Part shown: piece by piece, positions 24,430 to 31,822 of the stretch
How positions within the stretch are numbered: position 1 is the first letter of the stretch
Layout: every line of letters begins with the position of its first letter
Assembly: GCF_900290275.1 (NCBI RefSeq)
Contig: NZ_LT985325.1
Coordinates: forward strand, 136,766 to 168,587
Direction: 5' to 3'
DNA length: 31,822 nucleotides
Source: Prevotella merdae
GTDB taxonomy: Bacteria; Bacteroidota; Bacteroidia; Bacteroidales; Bacteroidaceae
The notes under the pieces: model-generated
The model's database searches: none
The model's input: only the letters and a program-made list of their open reading frames with translations
What the model was told of the DNA's origin: nothing
Translations under genes and position numbers: made by a program

Positions 24430-24463
24430 GAATAAAAATCATATAAGAGAAAATAAAAGCCAT

Positions 24464-25900
24464 ATGAACAAGCTTTCGATATTCATAATGTCTGTTATTG
24501 CATTGCTTGCCTTTGCAGGCTGTACAGCCGATACTGACAACAACAACGATATAGGTGGCAATGGAAAGGTGAGGGTTAGAATCAACATCTCATCGTCGGG
24601 CATATCTTCGGCATCGCGTGCCTCGGGCGACTTGTCGTGGCATGATGAGCATGTTGAGCCAGGCGAGAAGATGAAGAACTGCTTTGTGGTTATTGTGCAG
24701 AAGGGCAAAATAATCGACTTGCTCAAGAGCGAGGAATATGCTACGGAGCAAGACTATGTGGGCAGACTGGAGTCGACGCTTGACGAGGGCGAGACTACAT
24801 TTTATTCGTTTGCCAATATCTCGCCAGAAGATCTTGGATTCGTTTCTACCCCAGACTACTATACCAAGTTGCATCCTAACACACCGTTTCCTACCAACTT
24901 TGACAGCAAGCTTTATGCTGTAGCGGGCAATGTGGGGGCTGCAATAGTAAAGCCTGCTGACGAAGCGGCGTGGAGAAAGGATGTATTTAAGAAGGGCATT
25001 CCGATGAGCAACAAGCAGACTATCACAATAAAGAAGACCACACAGCAGGTGGATCTTGAGGTGATAAGAATGGTGGCTAAGATGAAGCTGAAGCTGACCA
25101 ACGACACTCATAACGATATTACGCTTAAGAGCATTTCGCTGAGCGATATTACAACTGACGGTACGACGGGTGCCGAAAATCTGTATCTATTGCCCGGCAA
25201 GGATAATGGCGTAGCTGTTGAACCGCATCTAAGTCCAAAGGCTACATATAATATATATAAGGTGGATCTTTGGTCGAAGGTGGACGAAAAGGAAGAGCCT
25301 TGGATAAAGATTCCTGCCAATACGGCTACTTCAAAGAAGCCTGTGGAGGTGACATTCTACCTGAATGAGTCGGTAGCAAAATCGCCAGAATATTTTATCC
25401 TGAATCTGCAGACCGACAATCTTGCAATAAATAGACGTATCACGCTTGCCAAGTGGGACGTGATGGCACGCAACGACTATTTGGAGGTGCCTATAAAGCT
25501 TAGCGACTATCAGATAACTTTCGATGTGCAGCAGTTTACTGCCATTGGCGTGCTGCCAAGCATCAGTCAGGTTGACGATAAGTTGACGGTGAAGTTTAAG
25601 AATTATGGCGAGTTTCATCTTGTGCCTCATGTTAAGGAGTATTCTACAGGAAAAGAACTTGTTGGAGGCTCAGATGCCGTGGGCAGTTGGACTGTAGCAG
25701 GATGGTCTACGATAAAACAAGACCCTGATGGCGCTGATGGTGTGAGCATCTACGACCGCTCGCCAAATTATGTGCCTAAACGATTGACTATAGATGGCGT
25801 GATGGGCAACCGTCCAGGATATGCTGTGCACGAGATACTGATACAGATCGGCGGACTGGGATACAACATCCCATATAGAGTGGAAATAATAAAAGAATAA
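24464..25900 (+). CDS. fimbrial accessory lipoprotein (Mfa4-like position)
   Basis: A 478-residue lipoprotein from the ATG at 24464, with signal MNKLSIFIMSVIALLAFAGC and Cys20. A further open stretch begins upstream but lies inside the palindromic element and lacks a good start. SRAS at residues 51-54 gives Arg52-Ala53, matching the position of the processing site in the two earlier subunits. The middle is beta-rich (VIRMVAKMKLKLTNDTHNDI, VTFYLNESVAKSPEYFIL). The C-terminal region, HEILIQIGGLGYNIPYRVEI, differs from classical pilins. I recognise it as a member of the fimbrial locus by context and fold, not by a specific named family. Confidence 0.72.
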   Translation: MNKLSIFIMSVIALLAFAGCTADTDNNNDIGGNGKVRVRINISSSGISSASRASGDLSWHDEHVEPGEKMKNCFVVIVQKGKIIDLLKSEEYATEQDYVGRLESTLDEGETTFYSFANISPEDLGFVSTPDYYTKLHPNTPFPTNFDSKLYAVAGNVGAAIVKPADEAAWRKDVFKKGIPMSNKQTITIKKTTQQVDLEVIRMVAKMKLKLTNDTHNDITLKSISLSDITTDGTTGAENLYLLPGKDNGVAVEPHLSPKATYNIYKVDLWSKVDEKEEPWIKIPANTATSKKPVEVTFYLNESVAKSPEYFILNLQTDNLAINRRITLAKWDVMARNDYLEVPIKLSDYQITFDVQQFTAIGVLPSISQVDDKLTVKFKNYGEFHLVPHVKEYSTGKELVGGSDAVGSWTVAGWSTIKQDPDGADGVSIYDRSPNYVPKRLTIDGVMGNRPGYAVHEILIQIGGLGYNIPYRVEIIKE

Positions 25901-25913
25901 ATCTGCTTAATAT

Positions 25914-28900
25914 ATGATAAAGAGGTTAAGATATATATATGTATGCGTAATGGCGATGTTGGCATGTTGTGTCAGCACAAGCGTTCGTGCCCAGAGTGTG
26001 TTTGAGCATTATAAAGGCGTGAATGGCAGACCGCTTCTTGCCAATCCCTATGGCATAGAGATGCAGCAGGTGCATGAGTATGAATATACTTACTATGTGA
26101 AACCAGGAACGAATGTAGACTTGCTATTGCCGTTTGCAGGATATTATAGTTCAAATTATACTACACTACTATATGACGAACCTAAGGGCTACATTCGATG
26201 GTACGACTACAAGACAGATATGATGTCTAATAGGCTTGTGAGATGGAGTCCTGGTCATGGTTTTTTGCAGGATGTAAAAGATAAGGACGGTAAGAGTAGA
26301 GGTTATTTCGGTTGGAAAAATAACACGAATTCAGAAAACGCTGGACCAACTATAGCTACACACGGTGTGCAATACGTACCACCTGCAGCTGCGGCAGATT
26401 CTGACTGGGAAGGTGAAGATATAGCTTGTGATGTGAGCAAATATACTGACTTTGATCCTGTGGTAAGTGGAACAAGCCAATATTTCACTCACGAGCCAAC
26501 ATTGCAGATACGCTATATCTTCCATATTCGCCCGGCAAAGGCTATGGCAGAGAATATCATCAAGACAACATCTACCGACCTTCGCACCGCTGTCTCAGAC
26601 TTGACGATAGAGGACAACCGTCGTATTGTGTTTGGAGCAAAGGATAAGGATGCGAAAATGTCGATACGCGTAAATTATAAGCCGAGCAATTATTTCTTCT
26701 ATGCTCTAAAACCAAAAGATGGTAAAAGACATCTTTTCTCTTCGGACGAAGCGCATAGCATAAAACAAGCCGACTACGACAAGAGCACACTATATAATGC
26801 CAATAATTTTATATGGATTGCTTATGACGAGACAAAGACCAAGTATACTTTGTTGTATTCAAGTGAAGCCAAACAAATGATTGATAAAACTGACATGGAG
26901 ACCTTGAATAAAAGCAAATGGTTCGACTTGGACGGAAACAAAGCTACAGCTCCAGATATAACATTCGGAAGTATAGTATATTTTGTGGCTTATGCCTATT
27001 ATAACGATATATCTGTAAAAGCTCCGATAGCCAACTTTGAGGTGCTGTATCAGAACACTTATCCAAAGACGAGGCAGCAGCTGATAGATGATGGAGATAG
27101 CGAACGCATGCTTGACTATTTTGAATCGCACTATAAGCAAGCAACAAAGCCAATATCGTTTGACGACGATAACGACGAGCTTACCGTGGTGCCTCCTACA
27201 AAGGAGAACAATATGGCGCATTATGCCTCAAGATGGGACAGACGTGCATATAGCTTTGTATACCCTCAGCTGCGCGACCAAGCAAGCCCTGGTAGGTACG
27301 CTTTAATACATGGCGAATATGGATTGTTCAAGAGTGCTAACTTGGCTGGTATTTCTGACAATTCAGTAACTTCAACTGCAGGAAAGACTTTATATAGTTG
27401 GAATGCTCCTGGCAATCCTGTGCTTTATGACCGTACTTATGCTATAACTAATCACAAGCAGTATGGATACTTCCTCTATGTGGATGCATCAGACGAAAGC
27501 CGACAGATAGCTTCTATCGACTTTAAGGCTGACCTTTGCTCGGGAGCACGTCTGATATTCTCGGCAGCAGTTACTGACTTTACAGCTTCTTCTGCTCCAG
27601 TAGAACCTCAGGTGCTGTTCAAACTATATGGCATCATAAAGGATGAGAACGACAAGGTGACACATCAGCGACTGCTGACATCATTTACATCAGGCGACTT
27701 TAACTCTAACACGGAAGGCGATAGACAAGCTGGCACGTGGTTTCAGGTGTACAGCCGAATTGTGATGAGAAAGAATTCGGGAGTGGAAAACTATTCCGAC
27801 TTCCGTATTGTGCTCGATAATATGTGCTCGGGTACTCATGGTGCCGACTATGCCATTGACGATATTCGACTATATATTCAGCATGCAAAGGTGGACGTGA
27901 TGCAGAATCAGCCTGCTTGTCCTGATGCTACTAACGGAAGCGTGGCTAACTCTAATATTACACTCAAGATAAGCTCGCACTACGAAAATGTGCAGGCTAT
28001 AACAGGTGTGGGCAAGGAGTCGAAGCTGTTTTATCGTATATGCGATATGGATGGCAATCCGTTTGCGGGCATCGACTATAATGGCGATGGAACAGCCGAC
28101 GAATATGGCGTGGTGACTATACCTGCCAACTATGATGCAAGTTCAAAGGCGTTTGAGATAGACCCTGAGGGACATGTAATATTGGTGATTGCCAACAGGC
28201 ACTTCGATTTGCCTTTGGGAAAGAAGTTTTATGTTTCGGTGGCTTATCCTGATGCTAATGGCAAGCCTGAGGAATGGGGTAAGCAAACTGATGCATGCTC
28301 GTCGTATAGCGAGGAATTCAGTATTGTGCAACAGAAGGTAGCCATATCCGATGCAAACGGAAGTGTGGTTACTACGGTGAGAGTGTCGTGCGACGGCAAT
28401 AGTACGCCTGATGTGGATATTACAGCAAAGCTTGAGACTGCCGACAATGTGGGCGGTGGTTCTATCTTGCTTAATAACGTGAAGTTTGACTGGTTTGTGG
28501 GAACTCCTGATGGGGCAGACAATAAGTTTTCTGCTATCACAGATTTGCAGCAGGCTTTAAGAAGATTTCGCGATAAGTATCCTGATGCGACTTCTCTTAA
28601 TGCTGCATTCCAAACATCTAATCCTGACGACTATGCATTGCTTAAAAAATATATCGCAGGCGTAGATGGCGAAGGAACATTGGTATTGGCGGTAAGCAAT
28701 ACTCTTACGGGGTATAAGTTTAGCGAGGTGGGAACCTATAAGATTGCGGCTGTTCCTATTGCAACTAAAATAACGCAAGGAACCGTGACTTACGAAATAT
28801 GTCCAGCCCCTATGTACTTCACTATTCGTATTGTGAAGGATGGTCCGAAGCTTACACTTGGTTTCGACAAAGTGGCTTATCCTAATGATGACCGTGCCGT

Positions 28901-31295
28901 GCGCATTGGTTTGCCTCAAATAAAGGCGATGCTGAAAAAGATCGATGATGAGACCGATAATGGCATGCTGATATTACCGGTGGCTGATCTTAATAATGGA
29001 AAAGATAAAGATATTGAGATCATATTCCGTGATAAGAATGTATTTATCTCCGACACTAATGACCCTACTTTCACTACTACAAAACAGATTGTTGGTACTT
29101 TGAAAGAAACTACTCTTAAGACAGGAGACAAGGAATTGGGACTGGTGTTTGATGATAAAGTCTGGGATATTCTGCACGAAGGATATTGGTATGAATTGAA
29201 CTTCTCGTATGAGCTTAATAGTAGTACGATTGCTGCATGTCCTGGCGATATGTTTATAACATTTAAGGTGGTGCCCGAATTCCTTACATGGTTTCCTTCT
29301 GTTGCAAACAAGCTTAATGCCAACTGGAACAACGACCTGAATTGGAAGAGATCTACGGCAGCTGAGCTATTCGACAAAACTTATGAAGACTATGGTGAGG
29401 CAACTTATGACAACCAGGATTATACTAAAACAAACCTAACGAGACAACAGGCTTATACGCCAATGAAATTCTCGAAGGTTGTTATACCTGAAAACAAGTT
29501 GGTATATCCAGGTCTTGGCAATATCGTATACCGTGTGGGTAACGATATCGCTACGAAGTTGACAAACTTTAAAGGCGAGGAGGCTACATCGGGTATTGCA
29601 TACGACTTTGTTGTGTCATGGAACGACAATACTGCCGACCATTCGACAGACGGAAATGGAACGTTTAAATGCGAGACTTTCCATGGTAACCTCTGCGACC
29701 AGATATTCTTCAAGGCACGAGCAGAGCTGCTCAACCAACAATACCTTATATATAATAAGGCGTATGTGGAGAAAGAGGTGACTCAGAATAAATGGAATAT
29801 TATTTCGACACCATTGAAGGATGTATATGCGGGCGACTTCTTTGTACCATTAACAACAGGTAGGGAAGACACAAAAACAGCTTTCCAGACTATGAACTTC
29901 GGCGAGACTTCAGATAATAGAGTATATGCTCCAGTATATCAACGCAACTGGGATAGTAATGCCACCCAGATAGTAGATGGAGTTACTAATTATGAAGCTC
30001 ATGACTATAATGGCACAAATATCAGCATTGATACTATTTCAGATGTTTCGATGAATGTTGAGTCGCTATATTGGAGCCATGTATACAATAAACTCGACGA
30101 GAAATATGAGAAAGGCAAGGGCTTTGCACTAAAGGCTGGCGACCAGTATAAACAGTTGTCGGCAAAATGGCTATTCCGTTTGCCAAAGGAGGATGTGGAA
30201 TATAAATACTTCAAACCAGATGGAGGGTATTCCGACCAAACGGTTACTCTCTCAAGGAGTGATCTCTATAGGCTAAATGTGCTAACATCTAATGAGCCAG
30301 GCTTGTTGGGAGAAATATCTCTGCCGCTTACAGGCAATACTCATAGCATCAATCGCTACTACATAGTGGGCAATCCGTATACTGCATCGCTTAGTATGTA
30401 TCGATTCCTAAACGGAAACCCGGGCTTTGAGCGTAAGGTGTGGACTTTAGTAGATGGGGTTCTTAAGGCACATAGCGTGCCAGAGGGTACATACAACCGC
30501 AGTCAAGATTATATCATTGAGCCAATGCAAGGCTTCTTTGTGAAGGTTAAGGAGGGCGAGACGGTTAGTCAAGCTAACTTTACTTTGATGATGACTACAG
30601 ACCGCTGGATATCTGGTGGTACTGCTGTACAGGAACCTGCTGCAGTATATATCAATGTAGTTAATGATGATAATCTGTGTTCTACAGCTAAGGTTGTGGT
30701 TTGCAATGATGCCGACGACGAATTTGTTGATGATGAGGATGTTGAGTTGCTTAACAACTCTGATATTGAAGATGTTCCGCAAGTGTATACTGTCGCGGGC
30801 AATCAGGCTGCTGCTTTTAACAAACTCTCAAACATCAACTTCCTGCCGTTGGGCATCATTGCTAAGGAGAATGGAAAGGTGATGAGTAATGGCGCAGCTG
30901 TTAATGTAGAAATATCAGCAAACCGCTATGTTACTGATAAGCTGTATGTGTTTGATGCCAAGATGGGAACTTTCACTCCTGCCGATGCTCCAATATCTAT
31001 TATGGCTAATGAGCATGGTAGATACTACATCACCACATCGACTTACAACTTGAAGCAACATAATGATGAGGCTAATATCAAGTGTTTCTCGCCTAATAGC
31101 GGTACTATAACGGTGAGTTCACCTAATATAGCTATTGCCAATGTGCGTATATACAATGCCGAAGGCTTGCTCGTAACATCGGCTTTAGGCATTAATCAAG
31201 CATCTTGGACCAAGAATATTGGTTGTGGCTTGTTTATTGTAAAGGCTGAAACTAAGGATGGACAGAGCAAGACATTCAAGCTAAGTGTAATGTAA
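25914..31295 (+). CDS. giant surface protein with type IX-like sorting domain (Mfa5-like position)
   Basis: A 1793-residue exported protein and the last gene of the fimbrial operon, 13 bases after its neighbour. The signal peptide ends near VRAQ. Around residues 530-655 is a jelly-roll (MAM-like) domain ending in ADYAIDDIRLYIQ. WNNDLNW near 1135 and VGNPYTASLSMYRF ... IIEPMQGFFVKVKEGE near 1484-1550 are patterns common in large Bacteroidetes surface proteins. The C-terminal 75 residues (NVRIYNAEGLLVTSALG, then GLFIVKAETKDGQSKTFKLS) resemble the type A sorting domain of type IX-secreted proteins. In Porphyromonas, mfa5 at the same place in the operon is also large and type IX-exported. I see no von Willebrand A metal site here. 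The role could be tip adhesin; its ligand is unknown. Confidence 0.75.
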   Translation: MIKRLRYIYVCVMAMLACCVSTSVRAQSVFEHYKGVNGRPLLANPYGIEMQQVHEYEYTYYVKPGTNVDLLLPFAGYYSSNYTTLLYDEPKGYIRWYDYKTDMMSNRLVRWSPGHGFLQDVKDKDGKSRGYFGWKNNTNSENAGPTIATHGVQYVPPAAAADSDWEGEDIACDVSKYTDFDPVVSGTSQYFTHEPTLQIRYIFHIRPAKAMAENIIKTTSTDLRTAVSDLTIEDNRRIVFGAKDKDAKMSIRVNYKPSNYFFYALKPKDGKRHLFSSDEAHSIKQADYDKSTLYNANNFIWIAYDETKTKYTLLYSSEAKQMIDKTDMETLNKSKWFDLDGNKATAPDITFGSIVYFVAYAYYNDISVKAPIANFEVLYQNTYPKTRQQLIDDGDSERMLDYFESHYKQATKPISFDDDNDELTVVPPTKENNMAHYASRWDRRAYSFVYPQLRDQASPGRYALIHGEYGLFKSANLAGISDNSVTSTAGKTLYSWNAPGNPVLYDRTYAITNHKQYGYFLYVDASDESRQIASIDFKADLCSGARLIFSAAVTDFTASSAPVEPQVLFKLYGIIKDENDKVTHQRLLTSFTSGDFNSNTEGDRQAGTWFQVYSRIVMRKNSGVENYSDFRIVLDNMCSGTHGADYAIDDIRLYIQHAKVDVMQNQPACPDATNGSVANSNITLKISSHYENVQAITGVGKESKLFYRICDMDGNPFAGIDYNGDGTADEYGVVTIPANYDASSKAFEIDPEGHVILVIANRHFDLPLGKKFYVSVAYPDANGKPEEWGKQTDACSSYSEEFSIVQQKVAISDANGSVVTTVRVSCDGNSTPDVDITAKLETADNVGGGSILLNNVKFDWFVGTPDGADNKFSAITDLQQALRRFRDKYPDATSLNAAFQTSNPDDYALLKKYIAGVDGEGTLVLAVSNTLTGYKFSEVGTYKIAAVPIATKITQGTVTYEICPAPMYFTIRIVKDGPKLTLGFDKVAYPNDDRAVRIGLPQIKAMLKKIDDETDNGMLILPVADLNNGKDKDIEIIFRDKNVFISDTNDPTFTTTKQIVGTLKETTLKTGDKELGLVFDDKVWDILHEGYWYELNFSYELNSSTIAACPGDMFITFKVVPEFLTWFPSVANKLNANWNNDLNWKRSTAAELFDKTYEDYGEATYDNQDYTKTNLTRQQAYTPMKFSKVVIPENKLVYPGLGNIVYRVGNDIATKLTNFKGEEATSGIAYDFVVSWNDNTADHSTDGNGTFKCETFHGNLCDQIFFKARAELLNQQYLIYNKAYVEKEVTQNKWNIISTPLKDVYAGDFFVPLTTGREDTKTAFQTMNFGETSDNRVYAPVYQRNWDSNATQIVDGVTNYEAHDYNGTNISIDTISDVSMNVESLYWSHVYNKLDEKYEKGKGFALKAGDQYKQLSAKWLFRLPKEDVEYKYFKPDGGYSDQTVTLSRSDLYRLNVLTSNEPGLLGEISLPLTGNTHSINRYYIVGNPYTASLSMYRFLNGNPGFERKVWTLVDGVLKAHSVPEGTYNRSQDYIIEPMQGFFVKVKEGETVSQANFTLMMTTDRWISGGTAVQEPAAVYINVVNDDNLCSTAKVVVCNDADDEFVDDEDVELLNNSDIEDVPQVYTVAGNQAAAFNKLSNINFLPLGIIAKENGKVMSNGAAVNVEISANRYVTDKLYVFDAKMGTFTPADAPISIMANEHGRYYITTSTYNLKQHNDEANIKCFSPNSGTITVSSPNIAIANVRIYNAEGLLVTSALGINQASWTKNIGCGLFIVKAETKDGQSKTFKLSVM

Positions 31296-31411
31296 TACAC
31301 CTATGCAGAGGGGCGAAACCATAACTTCCGATAACTATATATATAATATAAGGTGTATCTTGTGAACGAATGTTAAAAGACGACTTATTTACAAATTTAT
31401 TATCGGAATGT

Positions 31412-31442
31412 TTTGGTAGTATGAGAAAAAGTGTTACCTTTG
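31412..31442 (+). promoter_or_regulatory. rRNA operon promoter
   Basis: TTTG (31412-31415), 19 bases, then TACCTTTG (31435-31442). The -7 box is identical to that of the tRNA cluster. The right arm of a 9-bp inverted repeat (31326-31334 with 31400-31408) ends 3 bases before the -33 element. Between 31296 and 31411 there is no gene and no clear terminator for the fimbrial operon. Confidence 0.85.
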
Positions 31443-31515
31443 CATCCGCTTTCGAACTTAAAGTAAGAACTAAACAAAGCGAGATACCGATAGGAAGAAG
31501 GCAAGTAAAGAAAGA

Positions 31516-31527
31516 GTTCTTTGAAAA
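31516..31527 (+). promoter_or_regulatory. boxA-like antitermination site in the rRNA leader
   Basis: GTTCTTTGAAAA in the leader matches the boxA-type element found before bacterial 16S genes. It sits about 180 bases before the 16S start. The leader 31443-31706 holds no gene. Confidence 0.65.
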
Positions 31528-31706
31528 GATTTACATAAGACAGATAAAGTAGTACAAGAAGCGAGAATGATGAAATACTCATTCTTGGGTAGAAGAAAAA
31601 CGAACCGTCAAGTTTGTTTGGCTTTAAACTCTAATTTGGAAGCTCGTTCTGAAACAGATACAAACAAATGCAGTCTTAGCAATAAGGCAGCAGTAAAAGA
31701 TATTTT

Positions 31707-31822
31707 ACAATGTAGAGTTTGATCCTGGCTCAGGATGAACGCTAGCTACAGGCTTAACACATGCAAGTCGAGGGGCAGCATGACGATAGCTTGCTATTGT
31801 TGATGGCGACCGGCGCACGGGT
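31707..31822 (+). rRNA. rrs: 16S ribosomal RNA, 5' part
   Basis: AGAGTTTGATCCTGGCTCAG begins at 31714, which is position 8 of 16S rRNA, so the mature end is near 31707. The following GGATGAACGCTAGCTACAGG and AACACATGCAAGTCGAGGGG are typical of Bacteroidales. The gene runs off the right edge of the window. Confidence 0.97.

Noticed and set aside
17987..31354. A shared 15-base string in the fimbrial leader (17987-18001) and after the last fimbrial gene (31340-31354)
   Set aside because: It is nearly pure A/T (TATATAATATAAGGT) and easily arises by chance in AT-rich spacers. No other similarity surrounds it.
31370..31552. A 60-codon open frame before the 16S gene
   Set aside because: It spans the rRNA promoter and leader including boxA, so the region is better explained as regulatory RNA and DNA.

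Overview
The window comes from a member of the Bacteroidales, most likely a Prevotella-like genus. The evidence is as follows. Upstream of many genes sits the Bacteroidetes promoter pattern TTTG, about 19-20 bases, then TAnnTTTG. There is a Mfa-type (type V) fimbrial operon preceded by DUF3575 and DUF3868 genes. A giant protein ends in what looks like a type IX secretion sorting domain. The insertion sequences are of Bacteroidetes type, and the 16S rRNA start at the right edge reads as Bacteroidales. The genus cannot be fixed from this sequence alone.

Layout. 1-3.8 kb: a B3/B4-domain protein, a type II pantothenate kinase (coaW) and a large membrane nucleoside-diphosphate-sugar dehydratase/epimerase (CapD/WbpM type), all on +. 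3.8-6.6 kb: a truncated palindromic repeat element, then dprA and an SLC13/DASS anion symporter on -, which form one operon. 6.7-8.4 kb: a lipoprotein of the BtuF/FhuD class and a tRNA-Ser(GCU), tRNA-Glu(CUC), tRNA-Glu(CUC) cluster. 8.5-11.2 kb: a Y1 (HUH) transposase gene related to REP-associated transposases, with an unusual C-terminal Rossmann-like extension. It is split by a complete ISL3-type (ISAon1-like) insertion sequence with an exact 8-bp target duplication. 11.2-15.1 kb: an operon on - holding a leucine-rich-repeat protein, polyphosphate kinase (ppk1) and Ppx/GppA phosphatase. 15.1-17.2 kb: tandem palindromes, a duplicated 189-bp segment with 32-bp phased GTTGAC motifs, and an IS3-family element with a -1 frameshift signal. 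17.2-31.3 kb: a palindromic element, a C9 tract, a promoter with a leader of about 355 nt, and a seven-gene fimbrial operon (DUF3575, DUF3868/OmpA, Mfa1-like pilin, Mfa2-like anchor, two minor fimbrillins, a 1793-residue surface protein). 31.4 kb to the end: rRNA promoter, leader with boxA, and the start of 16S rRNA.

Most interesting signals. (1) Four copies (three full-length of 233-244 bp, one truncated) of a nested palindromic element whose inner and outer stems co-vary between copies. Two copies lie inside the fimbrial operon, one lies just upstream of its promoter, and one supplies the stop codon of dprA. (2) In the same window, a HUH transposase fused to a DprA/SLOG-like domain and knocked out by an IS insertion that can be reconstructed exactly in frame. 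A link between (1) and (2), as a REP/RAYT-like system, is a hypothesis. (3) A type V fimbrial operon ending in a giant putative type IX-secreted protein, analogous to mfa5 of Porphyromonas, with an Arg-Ala processing site at residues 52-54 in the three polymerising subunits and not in the anchor.

How the genes work together. In the fimbrial operon, Mfa1-like subunits would be exported as lipoproteins, processed at Arg and polymerised outside the outer membrane. The Mfa2-like protein would anchor them, and the last three proteins would form the tip and accessory components. The LRR-ppk1-ppx operon makes and degrades polyphosphate. The CapD-type enzyme makes a sugar nucleotide for surface glycans.
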